A DNA stretch of 64,000 nucleotides from Psychromonas sp. B3M02 (lineage in GTDB: Bacteria > Pseudomonadota > Gammaproteobacteria > Enterobacterales > Psychromonadaceae): the NCBI RefSeq assembly GCF_003318165.1, contig NZ_QOCB01000080.1, forward strand, positions 1 through 64,000, given 5' to 3'. Shown piece by piece: positions 24,911 to 32,538 of this stretch; position 1 is the first letter of the stretch, and each line of letters starts with the position of its first letter. The position numbers and the translations under genes are program-made. The notes under the pieces were generated by a model. The model saw only the letters and a program-made list of their open reading frames with translations. It was not told the DNA's origin and did no database searches.

Positions 24911-25888
24911 ATGATTACAATACAGTTTCCAAAGCAATTTGGTCGAGATACCCTAGAGTTTTTTTTTAAAGATCTTGAAAAAAACCTGAATGCAGTAAGT
25001 GTCTGCGTTGATTGTTCCACACTAGAATTCTCGTATCCATCGGGAATGTTAATTGCGGGCTCGAAGATTCGAAAATGGATTGAATATAGGCGGGAAAATG
25101 GCTTAGTTACAGATATAAAAGGTCATGATAGTAATAAAAAAGCTCATGGTTATCTAGGGCATCTAGGTTTTTTTGATTTTATTGGGTTCGAAGAAGGTAA
25201 AACAGTTGGAGAAGCAAAAGGCTCAATTACCTATTTACCAATTACCTTAATTCAAAAGCCGATTATCGACTTTAAAGACCATAGTCTACAAGATTGGTAT
25301 GACGATATAATGTCAAAAACACGAAGATTGGCAAACCTATTGTCTGGCACCAACGAATACACTGAAGAAAATAGGTTATATCATTATGCATTACGTGAAA
25401 TTGTTCGTAATGTATTTGAACATTCAGGTTCAAATGAATGTCATATTTGTGGGCAACGCTGGGCCAATGGTCGAGTAGAAGTGGCAGTCGTTGATAACGG
25501 TATCGGTATTGCAAAATCTCTTCAGCGCTCATATGCAATTGAATCGCAGTCACAAGCATTACGAATGTCGATTAAACCAGGAGTATCTAGTACCAGAAAA
25601 ATCCCTGAAAATGAGAATATATATGATAATTCAGGCTTTGGGTTGTACGTTTTAAATGAACTGGCTTCATCTTTTGGTTGGTTTCTTTTAGGAAGTGGCG
25701 ATGCCAAGTTAGTGTCTCAAGGACAGAGAATAAACGTTACAAAATTAAGTTTTAGGGGGACGTACATTGGTTTAAAACTTAATAAAGCGCCAAGCCAATT
25801 TAGTGGGTTATGTAAGGATATTATTCTTTCTGGAGAAGATGAATCTGGTGTCAAAGTTAAAGCGTCAGGAATGTCTAAGTATTACTAA
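24911..25888 (+). CDS. STAS-like + GHKL-type ATPase protein
   Basis: A 325-residue soluble protein. Residues about 1-95 resemble a STAS fold (VSVCVDCSTLEFSYPSGMLI). Residues about 150-295 are a histidine-kinase-like GHKL ATPase: N box ALREIVRNVFEHSG (159-172), G1 box VVDNGIGIA (193-201) and G2 GFGLYVLNE (244-252). There is no dimerisation/phosphoacceptor helix, no receiver and no membrane segment, so it is not a sensor kinase. A CHICGQRW motif lies between the N and G1 boxes. Such stand-alone STAS/GHKL proteins occur in accessory and defence loci. It may work with the HNH-ATPase gene before it, but an attC-like element separates them and they may be independent cassettes. The ribosome site is weak (AAGAAG). 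Confidence 0.68.
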   Translation: MITIQFPKQFGRDTLEFFFKDLEKNLNAVSVCVDCSTLEFSYPSGMLIAGSKIRKWIEYRRENGLVTDIKGHDSNKKAHGYLGHLGFFDFIGFEEGKTVGEAKGSITYLPITLIQKPIIDFKDHSLQDWYDDIMSKTRRLANLLSGTNEYTEENRLYHYALREIVRNVFEHSGSNECHICGQRWANGRVEVAVVDNGIGIAKSLQRSYAIESQSQALRMSIKPGVSSTRKIPENENIYDNSGFGLYVLNELASSFGWFLLGSGDAKLVSQGQRINVTKLSFRGTYIGLKLNKAPSQFSGLCKDIILSGEDESGVKVKASGMSKYY

Positions 25889-25921
25889 GTTCAGTTAACA
25901 AGTTAATCACTGGAGGTTTTT

Positions 25922-26275
25922 ATCAACATTCAACGCTTCTCAACCTTAACAAACCTCTCTTCCCATACCATTCGCTATTATGAAAAGATTGGGGTGTTAA
26001 AACACATCGCGCGCAATGCCGGTGGGCATCGCTTCTTTACGACTAAAGATATCGAGTGGATTGAGTTTGTTAAACGGTTAAAAGAGATGGGCATGCCGCT
26101 GGATAATATTAAGTTATATGCCGATTTACGTGAGCAGGGGGAATCAACAGCCGATCAACGTAAGGAGTTGTTACAAGAGCATGTTGTTATCCTAGAAGAG
26201 AGAATTGCGTTAGAGGCATTACACCTCAAGAAGATTAAAGAAAAAATCCTTTATTACGAAAGTTTAAGTGGTTGA
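25922..26275 (+). CDS. MerR-family regulator with a non-canonical start codon
   Basis: The full MerR N-terminus is in frame only if translation starts at ATC 25922: INIQRFSTLTNLSSHTIRYY, then EKIGVL and NAGGHRFFTTKDIEWIEFV. TGGAGG lies five bases before this ATC, exactly where an ATG is expected, and a TAA closes the frame just upstream (25904). The first ATG/GTG is GTG 25994, which would remove most of the DNA-binding helix-turn-helix. So either ATC is used as a rare start, or the start codon has mutated and the gene is crippled. The product would be 118 residues, of the non-metal MerR branch. It controls the following CMD gene through a classic 19-bp-spacer promoter. Confidence 0.7.
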   Translation: MNIQRFSTLTNLSSHTIRYYEKIGVLKHIARNAGGHRFFTTKDIEWIEFVKRLKEMGMPLDNIKLYADLREQGESTADQRKELLQEHVVILEERIALEALHLKKIKEKILYYESLSG

Positions 26276-26302
26276 CTTAGAGTTTACTCTAAGGATTAAG
26301 CT
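26272..26302 (+). promoter_or_regulatory. MerR-type promoter and operator of the CMD gene
   Basis: TTGACT (26272-26277), a 19-base spacer and TAAGCT (26297-26302). The overlong spacer contains the perfect dyad CTTAGAGT-TT-ACTCTAAG (26276-26293). This is the standard layout for activation by DNA untwisting. The -35 box includes the stop codon of the merR gene itself. Confidence 0.8.
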
Positions 26303-26334
26303 GATGTTCTTCCCATTAATGAACAGAGGTTACT

Positions 26335-27144
26335 ATGACAACGTTAAATGAACGGTATGAAACAGGATTAAAAAACTTAAAAATAATTGATAAAGAGGCG
26401 GGTGAAAAGGTCGTTGAAAGCCTAATGGGCTGTTCACCAGACCTAGTGAAATACATTATCGAATATGGGTTTGGTGATGTTTATAATCGAACCGAACTAG
26501 CACTTAAGTCAAAAGAGTTAAGCGTTGTTGCTGCACTCACCGCCATGGGCAATGCGGCACCACAACTAAGAGTGCATATTCATGGTGCCTTGAATGTCGG
26601 TGCTAATATCGCTGAAATACAAGAAGTGATATTACAAATGTCTAGCTATGCTGGCTTCCCCGCTGCAATTAATGGCATGTTAGCCTTAAAAGAGGTGGTT
26701 GCTGAACGCAAACAAGAGGGCAAGTTAGATGAAACTGGTGTTATTCAGTCGGATGCTATTCCTCAAGGTACTTCACGTTATGTGCTAGGTGCGCAACACC
26801 TTAGTCAATTGGATGCGAACCAAGTTGAAAACTTAGAAGCGACATTTAAAGATATCTCGCCTGACCTCGCTAGGTTAGTGATTGAATACGGTTTTGCCGA
26901 TATTTTCTCAAGACCCGCTTTAGATAGCCAGCATCGAGAAATGGCCACCATTGCAGCGTTAACCGCGATGGGCACCGCTTCACCACAACTGCAATTTCAC
27001 ATAAAAGCGGCCTTAAAGATCGGTGTTAGCCAAGTAGACATTCGAGAAATAATGATTTTAATGAGTGTGTATTGCGGATTCCCAGCGGCTATTAATGGCA
27101 CCTTGGCATTAAAAGAAGTGCTCAGTGAAAGGGATGCTAATTAA
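26335..27144 (+). CDS. Tandem carboxymuconolactone decarboxylase-fold protein
   Basis: A 269-residue protein with two CMD domains (about 20-125 and 155-262). They repeat the same sentence: SPDLVKYIIEYGFGDVYNR / SPDLARLVIEYGFADIFSR, then AALTAMG and GFPAAING. Neither half has the CxxC of AhpD, so peroxidase activity is not expected. The repeated His in LRVHIHGALN/LQFHIKAALK follows the gamma-CMD pattern. The substrate is unknown. Control by a MerR regulator of the aldehyde/electrophile-responsive branch suggests a stress role. The ATG is preceded by AGAGG. Confidence 0.85.
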   Translation: MTTLNERYETGLKNLKIIDKEAGEKVVESLMGCSPDLVKYIIEYGFGDVYNRTELALKSKELSVVAALTAMGNAAPQLRVHIHGALNVGANIAEIQEVILQMSSYAGFPAAINGMLALKEVVAERKQEGKLDETGVIQSDAIPQGTSRYVLGAQHLSQLDANQVENLEATFKDISPDLARLVIEYGFADIFSRPALDSQHREMATIAALTAMGTASPQLQFHIKAALKIGVSQVDIREIMILMSVYCGFPAAINGTLALKEVLSERDAN

Positions 27145-27295
27145 AAAGCAAAGTCTGTTGGCTAGTACTCACGAATGCACTTCATAGCTATAACTGGCTT
27201 TAATCAATGGCATCCATTATTTAAGTTTAAGGTTATTAATAAATGAATAACCTTAAACTTTCATTTATGAGCCATTAGATAACTCTATTAAATAT

Positions 27296-28366
27296 TTATA
27301 TTTCTGGTACTTCTGAAAGAAACTTCGCAAGATTACTTTCGTATAACCATGGGAGGTGGTAAACCGTACCATGTCCTGAGTAACTACTATCAGCCTTAAT
27401 CATGAGTGATTTTGCATGTGGTATCTTATTAATGTTAATACTTAAAGTATCTAGATCAGCGGGATTTCTTGGGTCCCCATCTTCATTAATTAATAGGACG
27501 TATGCTTTAATTTTATTTAAATCTTTTTCAGGCGCGAAATCTCGAGATGCTCCCCATTGATACATTGCATCGTTAGCATCTGGAGCCGTTTTAACTGAAT
27601 ATTTCTCTTCAAGTGCTTTGTTAAATGATTCTGGAGTTGGATAAAGTGCTGACATTTTTTTATTGTTTAAATAAAATGCTGTACCAAACCAAATTCGAGC
27701 GGTAAGGAAAGAAGGGGGAACATCAGTATAATTTCCGTTATCCCACAGCGGATCTCTACGTATTGAGTCAATTAAAAGTTTGCGCATAGCCCAGTTTTTA
27801 CCTGACATTGTTATGGGAAAGGCTGCAGTCGGTACAATAGAGTCCATGTAATCCGGGTACATTATTGCCCAATCAAAAGCTAACATACCACCCATTGAGT
27901 ACCCAAAAATACTTCGTAAATGATCGATATTTAGGTGGTTTTTTAATAGAGCATATTGTGTTTTGACGATGTCATGATAATTATAAACTGGGAAATTTGC
28001 TTTTAAACCATCTGAAGGTTTTGTGCTGTCTCCTGTGCCAATAGAGTCTGGTGCGATTAAAAAATATTTTCGGGCATCAAGAGCTTTATTAGGGGCGTAA
28101 AGGTTTTCAACAAGTGCATCTGATAGCATGCTGCCGCCATTACCATGAGTGCCATGTAAAAGAAGAACAGGCTCACCTTCAGGGTTTCCAAAGGTGCGAT
28201 ATGTGATTTTTAAATTTGGCAAAGTTTCACCACTTTCAAATTTAAAATTATCTATCGTATATTCGCTTTTTGTCACTTTCATGTAATCCACTGCATGAAC
28301 TGAGAAAACTAAAGTAGACAAAGTTGTAAAAACTAACCATTTATACATCAACTTTATTTTGTTCAT
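27296..28366 (-). CDS. Exported alpha/beta hydrolase (homoserine acetyltransferase-like)
   Basis: A 356-residue protein with a signal peptide (about 1-25, ending FSVHA). The fold is alpha/beta hydrolase: LLLHGTHGNGG oxyanion region (about 68-78), nucleophile elbow FGYSMGGMLAFDW near residue 155, acid in NEDGDPRNP and the catalytic His in YSGHGTVYH near the C-terminus. The overall pattern (TYRTFGNPEGEPVLLLHG, IAPDSIGTGDS) is that of the MetX/homoserine O-acetyltransferase family, but a periplasmic location argues against a methionine role; esterase activity is more likely. The gene stands alone. Confidence 0.82.
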   Translation of the reverse strand: MNKIKLMYKWLVFTTLSTLVFSVHAVDYMKVTKSEYTIDNFKFESGETLPNLKITYRTFGNPEGEPVLLLHGTHGNGGSMLSDALVENLYAPNKALDARKYFLIAPDSIGTGDSTKPSDGLKANFPVYNYHDIVKTQYALLKNHLNIDHLRSIFGYSMGGMLAFDWAIMYPDYMDSIVPTAAFPITMSGKNWAMRKLLIDSIRRDPLWDNGNYTDVPPSFLTARIWFGTAFYLNNKKMSALYPTPESFNKALEEKYSVKTAPDANDAMYQWGASRDFAPEKDLNKIKAYVLLINEDGDPRNPADLDTLSININKIPHAKSLMIKADSSYSGHGTVYHLPWLYESNLAKFLSEVPEI

Positions 28367-28607
28367 TGTAATAATCCTTTGTTTTTAATATTAATAGGTG
28401 TTTTTATGTTTACTATTGTTAATTTATAGGTTTTTTGATAGATTTTTTAGATCTTTTGTCACATTTCTTAACATATATTTTCTTATTGTTTCATTGGTGA
28501 AGTTTGATCATACTTTTCTATTTCGTTTTACTGTGAAGGAGTTAATGTTAAAGTGATGAATAACTTGATGTTATGTGCTGTTATTATTCATTAAGTGGAT
28601 GTTCATT

Positions 28608-29000
28608 ATGCTTAATTCAAAACATACAAATAAAAAGCTCTCTCAGCAAAAAATAGACGCCGCGATTAAGCGACTTGAGCGGTTTAGTAAACTAACTGAT
28701 AGCAGTATGCGTATTCCTTTTACACAATTTAGGGTTGGTATTGACGCTCTCATCGGCTTAGTGCCGCTTGTTGGGGATGCGGTTGGTGTGCTGTTATCAA
28801 GTTATGTCTTGTTTGAAGCACACCGAGTCGGCGCTAGTAAACGCATTAAATTGAAAATGGTTATTAATATATTAATCGACTTCTTCGGTGGTTTAATTCC
28901 TTTGTTTGGTGACTTTTTTGATGCCTTCTTTAAAGCCAATACACGTAACACGACTATGTTAAAAGATTATTTAATGAAGCAAGGGCAGGTGAGTGATTAA
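28608..29000 (+). CDS. DUF4112 membrane protein
   Basis: About 130 residues from ATG 28608, with AAGTGGA upstream. The line RIPFTQFRVGIDALIGLVPL, then VGDAVGVLLSSYVLFEAHRVG and a later GLIPLFGDFFDAFFKAN, is the DUF4112 signature. The two glycine/proline-rich hydrophobic segments would be membrane-inserted. The function of the family is unknown. Confidence 0.82.
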   Translation: MLNSKHTNKKLSQQKIDAAIKRLERFSKLTDSSMRIPFTQFRVGIDALIGLVPLVGDAVGVLLSSYVLFEAHRVGASKRIKLKMVINILIDFFGGLIPLFGDFFDAFFKANTRNTTMLKDYLMKQGQVSD

Positions 29001-29085
29001 TCGTTGAGGTTAATTTGTATTGTTATTATTCTCTCTTTGCGTATTGTGATTCTTCTTTATATACATTCATTCAAAAGGAGCTCTG

Positions 29086-29331
29086 ATGAAATTAACGCTT
29101 TATCACATGGGACACTGTCCATTCTGCAAGCGAGTGATTAAAGTCATTCAGAGCCAGAAAGTGGATGTGACTTATAAAGATTTAGATGTACATGATAAGT
29201 TAAGAAAAGAACTAATGGCGGGCGGCGGTAAAGTACAGGTGCCTTGTTTATTGATTTCTGAAAAGGGCAAAAGCGATCAGTGGATGTATGAGTCACAGGA
29301 TATTATTCACTTTTTAAAGCAACATTATTAA
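29086..29331 (+). CDS. Glutaredoxin/GST-N-like thiol protein
   Basis: An 81-residue thioredoxin-fold protein. The redox motif CPFC is in HMGHCPFCKRV (9-15 region), VQVPCLLI gives the cis-proline and the C-terminal ESQDIIHFLKQHY matches the glutathione-binding end of glutaredoxin and GST N-terminal domains. AAAGGAG precedes the ATG. It could be a dithiol glutaredoxin reducing protein or glutathione mixed disulfides. It stands beside a LysR/GST pair. Confidence 0.82.
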   Translation: MKLTLYHMGHCPFCKRVIKVIQSQKVDVTYKDLDVHDKLRKELMAGGGKVQVPCLLISEKGKSDQWMYESQDIIHFLKQHY

Positions 29332-29379
29332 CGTTAAAGATTTTTTCTAAGCTGGTAATTACCAGTTTATTCATGTTTA

Positions 29380-30231
29380 TCAATGCTTTCCTTCATTAAC
29401 AAATTGCTCAGCTAGCTTTTTTACCATGGTTTGGCTAATCGGGTTATGGGTATGGTTTGCAAGCAACAGCACTAAATCAACGGATGGCAAAGCTGGTAGC
29501 GTTGGATCATCAATGATGATTAATGATTCCGCTTTGCTTATTTCTGCCATTGCTCCTATTGCTAAATGGTTTTTTACTAGGCCTTCAATAGCACTTAAAC
29601 TTGAGCAACATCCAACTACTTTAAATTGTCGTTCAGTTTTTAATAACCCTTCGATTGCTGCTTGATGAAATTTACAATCACGCATAAAAATAGCCAATGG
29701 TAAGGTCATTTCTTGGCGGTAATTAAACAACTCACTTTTTACCCATACTCCGGTGCTGGCATGAAGGAAATACCCTTCTTCAGAACTAGGAGAGCGAGTC
29801 GCTATAATTAAATCTAGTAAACCTTGGTCTAGCTGCTTCTTTAGTTCTAGGGTTGATGCGCAGGTGATCTGTAAATCTAATTGCTCTATAAGTTGATGTA
29901 AGAGTTGGGTGATTCTAGGTAATATAGATTGAGCATAATCATCAGGGCAACCTAGTCGAATACGGACCAGATCAACACTTGTTTTTAATTGTTTATGAGC
30001 TTCGTCATGTAGTGTGATTAATTGCTTTGCATAACTCGCTAACTGAATCCCCGCATGAGAGAGCACAAGCTGTCGACCTTGCTTAACAAATAATGGGGTA
30101 GCAACATCCGATTCTAGCTTCTTCATCTGCATACTTACCGCTGACTGAGTCCGACAGACTTGTTGCGCGGCTCGAGTAAAGCTGCCTGTATCTACAAAGG
30201 CTAAAAAAGTACGAAGTGCATCAATCTCCAT
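29380..30231 (-). CDS. LysR-family transcriptional regulator
   Basis: A 283-residue LTTR. The N-terminal helix-turn-helix is DALRTFLAFVDTGSFTRAA then AVSMQMKKLE (about 4-42). The effector domain begins at VRIRLGCPDDYAQSILP. It is divergent from the GST gene with a 118-base gap containing a strong dyad, so it most likely regulates GST and itself. Confidence 0.9.
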   Translation of the reverse strand: MEIDALRTFLAFVDTGSFTRAAQQVCRTQSAVSMQMKKLESDVATPLFVKQGRQLVLSHAGIQLASYAKQLITLHDEAHKQLKTSVDLVRIRLGCPDDYAQSILPRITQLLHQLIEQLDLQITCASTLELKKQLDQGLLDLIIATRSPSSEEGYFLHASTGVWVKSELFNYRQEMTLPLAIFMRDCKFHQAAIEGLLKTERQFKVVGCCSSLSAIEGLVKNHLAIGAMAEISKAESLIIIDDPTLPALPSVDLVLLLANHTHNPISQTMVKKLAEQFVNEGKH

Positions 30232-30252
30232 ATTAATCCTATGGTGTTCAAT

Positions 30253-30271
30253 ACATCAATATCATTGATGT
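30253..30271. promoter_or_regulatory. LysR-type operator
   Basis: ACATCAAT-ATC-ATTGATGT is a perfect 8+8 dyad that also fits the T-N11-A rule (ATCAATATCATTGAT). It is 22 bases upstream of the lysR start and about 80 bases upstream of the GST start. Confidence 0.65.
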
Positions 30272-30349
30272 AAGGTATGAAAAACTTTGGCGAGTATTTA
30301 GCCACATCCTGTTTTATATTGTTGATAACTTAATCACTTAGGAGTTGTA

Positions 30350-30997
30350 ATGCAATTATTTATTGGTAATAAAAACTATTCTACATGGTCATTGAGAGCA
30401 TGGTATTTAATGAGCAAATTCAATGTAGTATTTGATGAAACTCAGCTGGTACTTGATACACCTGATTTTTATAGTGAGTTACAAAAGCATTTCACCGTGC
30501 ATAAAGTACCAGCACTGATTGATGGTGATTTAAAGGTATCGGATTCATTAGCGATCTGTGAATACATCAATGATGCTTATTTGTTAGGTGCTGCATGGCC
30601 AAAAAATATTGTAAAGAGAGCCCAAGCTCGTAGTTTAAGTGCAGAGATGCATTCTGGATTTATGGCATTAAGAAACGAAATGCCAATGAATATAAGAGCA
30701 ACCCGTCACCTTGAGTTGTCAGCGGCGGCTAAACAAGATATTGCGCGTATTGATCATATTTTTGCTACACAACAAACTGTTTACCCTAATGCTTGGTTGT
30801 TTGGTGACTTTAGTATTACTGATGCAATGTATGCACCTGTTGTATTACGTTTAAAAACATATCAAATTAGTTTATCTCCGCTGGCGGAGCAGTATTGTGA
30901 GTATGTGCTAAGTTGCCCTGTGTTGCAGGGGTGGGTAGTACAAGCACTAACTGAAACTGATATTGTCGAATGCGATGAAGCGGGTGTAGAGGTTTAA
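30350..30997 (+). CDS. Glutathione S-transferase
   Basis: A 215-residue GST. The N-terminal thioredoxin domain has the active-site Ser region NKNYSTWSLRAWYLM, cis-proline VPALIDG and the glutathione gamma-Glu site SDSLAICEYI. The C-terminal helical domain carries the N-capping motif FGDFSITDAMYAPV. This profile fits the bacterial GST group that begins LxIGNKNYSSWSLR. It is divergent from the LysR gene. Confidence 0.9.
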   Translation: MQLFIGNKNYSTWSLRAWYLMSKFNVVFDETQLVLDTPDFYSELQKHFTVHKVPALIDGDLKVSDSLAICEYINDAYLLGAAWPKNIVKRAQARSLSAEMHSGFMALRNEMPMNIRATRHLELSAAAKQDIARIDHIFATQQTVYPNAWLFGDFSITDAMYAPVVLRLKTYQISLSPLAEQYCEYVLSCPVLQGWVVQALTETDIVECDEAGVEV

Positions 30998-31004
30998 CGC
31001 CAAT

Positions 31005-31030
31005 AAAAAAGGGGACAACATTGTGTCCCC
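31005..31030. terminator. Terminator between convergent GST and nitroreductase genes
   Basis: GGGGACA (31011-31017) and TGTCCCC (31024-31030) form a seven-pair stem. The A tract at 31005-31010 becomes a T tract for minus-strand transcripts, so it chiefly ends the nitroreductase message. Confidence 0.75.
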
Positions 31031-31079
31031 TAGAATAGTTTAGCTAGCTAACATGGTGATGCTGGCTAGCATTATTTGA

Positions 31080-31736
31080 TTAAACAACCGTGATCACATC
31101 ATCCATTGCTAAACGTGCTTTTGGTAAGCCGTAGTTGTAATCCTCTTCTGCTTTCGGGTAACCGATAGCTAATGCAACTTCACAGATATGTCCGTCTAAC
31201 TCTTCTTTGAATAATTCACCGATTAAATCAGCATCTACACCTTCCATCGGTGTTGATGAAATGCCCATGCGTGGCAGAGTATGTAATATGTTACCTAGTG
31301 CAAGGTAAACCTGTGCTTTAGTCCATGAACCGTTAAAACCATTTTCATCAGTGTTGAAATCTGCAAAAGCGTAAGCGCCCATGAAGTTATCGTACATTTC
31401 AGCTGGTAGGTGTCCTGAGCTTACTTCTGCATCGACACGTTTACGGAATTTGTCTTTAGTAAATTTAGGGTCGTAAGCAAATAAAATAGTATGAGAAGCT
31501 TCTTTCGCATGTAGTTGGTTAAACTGGTGCTTGTTAGCAAATGTATCATGTAAACGTTGTTTACCTTGTTCACTTTCAACAACGATGAATTTCCATGGTT
31601 GTGAGTTAATAGATGAAGCAGATAGACGCAGTGCTTCTTTGATTATTTGCATATCTTCAGCTGAGATGCGTTTTGTTTCATCGTATTTTTTAGTGGTGTA
31701 ACGAACGTTTAAGTCTTTAATGATTTGTTGGCTCAT
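31080..31736 (-). CDS. nfsB: NAD(P)H nitroreductase, NfsB type
   Basis: A 218-residue flavoprotein of the nitroreductase family. FMN-binding landmarks are RYTTKKYD near residue 12, SASSINSQPWKFIVV (about 38-53) and the C-terminal LAIGYPKAEEDYNYG. NfsB-like enzymes reduce nitroaromatics and quinones by two electrons. The start is preceded by AGGAAATAAC on the minus strand. It sits in a cluster of detoxification genes. The exact substrate is unknown. Confidence 0.85.
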   Translation of the reverse strand: MSQQIIKDLNVRYTTKKYDETKRISAEDMQIIKEALRLSASSINSQPWKFIVVESEQGKQRLHDTFANKHQFNQLHAKEASHTILFAYDPKFTKDKFRKRVDAEVSSGHLPAEMYDNFMGAYAFADFNTDENGFNGSWTKAQVYLALGNILHTLPRMGISSTPMEGVDADLIGELFKEELDGHICEVALAIGYPKAEEDYNYGLPKARLAMDDVITVV

Positions 31737-31920
31737 AATGTTATTTCCTGAATTTTTTAGTGTCTAGCAATGTATTAGTAATGAGTGTTCTTAGTGCAAT
31801 TAATCATGCTCATTTGATGTTGACTAGTATATTGATTTATTATGGTTTTATAAGATTGGTAAGGCTAAAAACAGTTTCAAATTTTTGTTAATAATAGAAG
31901 GTATGTAAAATATCATTTCA

Positions 31921-31989
31921 ATGAATGACACTGCTTTGATAGGTGTTTTTTTAATCTTATTATTAATATTGATGAGCGATGTTCGCTAG
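31921..31989 (+). CDS. Possible 22-residue hydrophobic peptide
   Basis: ATG 31921 opens MNDTALIGVFLILLLILMSDVR and ends in TAG. It is almost entirely one membrane helix and is followed 15 bases later by a very strong terminator that has no other gene to serve. No clear ribosome binding site is seen (GAAGG lies too far upstream). It could instead be part of a small RNA. Confidence 0.25.
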   Translation: MNDTALIGVFLILLLILMSDVR

Positions 31990-32003
31990 ATAGAGGTGGG
32001 ATT

Positions 32004-32040
32004 AATGACTCGCTTTAATCAATAAAGCGAGTCATTTTTG
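32004..32040 (+). terminator. Strong rho-independent terminator
   Basis: A 14-pair perfect stem (AATGACTCGCTTTA, 32004-32017, with its complement at 32023-32036), a five-base loop and a T tract to 32039. No annotated plus-strand gene ends here, which implies an unrecognised short transcript in the preceding 250 bases. Confidence 0.8.
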
Positions 32041-32104
32041 GAATAATAGTAGACTTAACAAGCAACTGAACAGTCACCTACAATAAATGCTCTTGTATGG
32101 TCGT

Positions 32105-32148
32105 AAGTTAGGTTTAAGTTAGGTTTAAGTTAGGTTTATGTTAGGTTG
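32105..32148. repeat. Four tandem 11-bp repeats
   Basis: AAGTTAGGTTT is repeated exactly three times (32105-32137), with a fourth diverged copy (32138-32148). It contains the stop codon of the neighbouring PACE remnant. It is probably a slippage product. Confidence 0.85.
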
Positions 32149-32291
32149 TAGAAGAAAGCGTAAATTGTAATAAAAATGGTCGTACCAATATCCATCATTA
32201 ATGCCTGGCATAAGCTGACGCCTAATAAGTATGCAATAACAGGGATAGTAGCGATTAATAAAACACCTTGAAATTGGCATTGATAAGACAT
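32136..32291 (-). pseudogene. Remnant of a PACE-family (BTP-domain) efflux gene
   Basis: A 51-codon frame on the minus strand, MSYQCQFQGVLLIATIPV then IAYLLGVSLCQALMMDIGTT and ending YAFFYNLT. It matches one bacterial transmembrane pair domain, best the second of the two found in AceI-type chlorhexidine/polyamine exporters. A whole PACE protein has two such domains and about 140 residues, so the first is missing and the end runs into 11-bp repeats. A stop lies one codon before the ATG. No other gene reads through it. It is probably non-functional. Confidence 0.65.
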
Positions 32292-32450
32292 TATTTAATC
32301 GTGAAACACACACCTGTTTTAACGGAGCAAGGTGCGGCTTTATTACCTATTGCTAAGTCGATGCTCGGACATTGATATTTTATCGCCTTTATCTGAACAA
32401 TTTCCAATCACGCATTTTGAGCTTCTCCACAAATTTACCAGATGCGTTAT
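32292..32450 (+). pseudogene. Remnant of a LysR-family regulator gene, divergent to the PACE remnant
   Basis: From about 32301 the plus strand reads VKHTPVLTEQGAALLPIA then KSML, the end of the LysR DNA-binding linker. The frame then breaks near 32366, and the next frame reads DIDILSPLSEQFPITHFELL, which resembles the opening of a LysR effector domain. The helix-turn-helix and most of the protein are gone. In Acinetobacter the PACE gene aceI is divergent from its LysR regulator aceR; the same geometry is preserved here in the two fragments. Confidence 0.55.
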
Positions 32451-32538
32451 GTTTATAAAATATTTATTGATCTAAGCCTATTAATCTTAATTTCAATACC
32501 TTGATAATCTTATTTTAATCGGGGTTTTGGAGGTTAGA

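Noticed and set aside
27296-28366. metX (homoserine O-acetyltransferase)
   Set aside because: A clear signal peptide places the product outside the cytoplasm and no methionine genes adjoin.
32105-32148. CRISPR-like array
   Set aside because: The units are 11 bp and contiguous with no spacers; it is a simple tandem repeat.
32125-32313. 62-residue minus-strand frame over the PACE remnant
   Set aside because: Its translation shows no domain; the neighbouring frame carries the recognisable BTP sequence.
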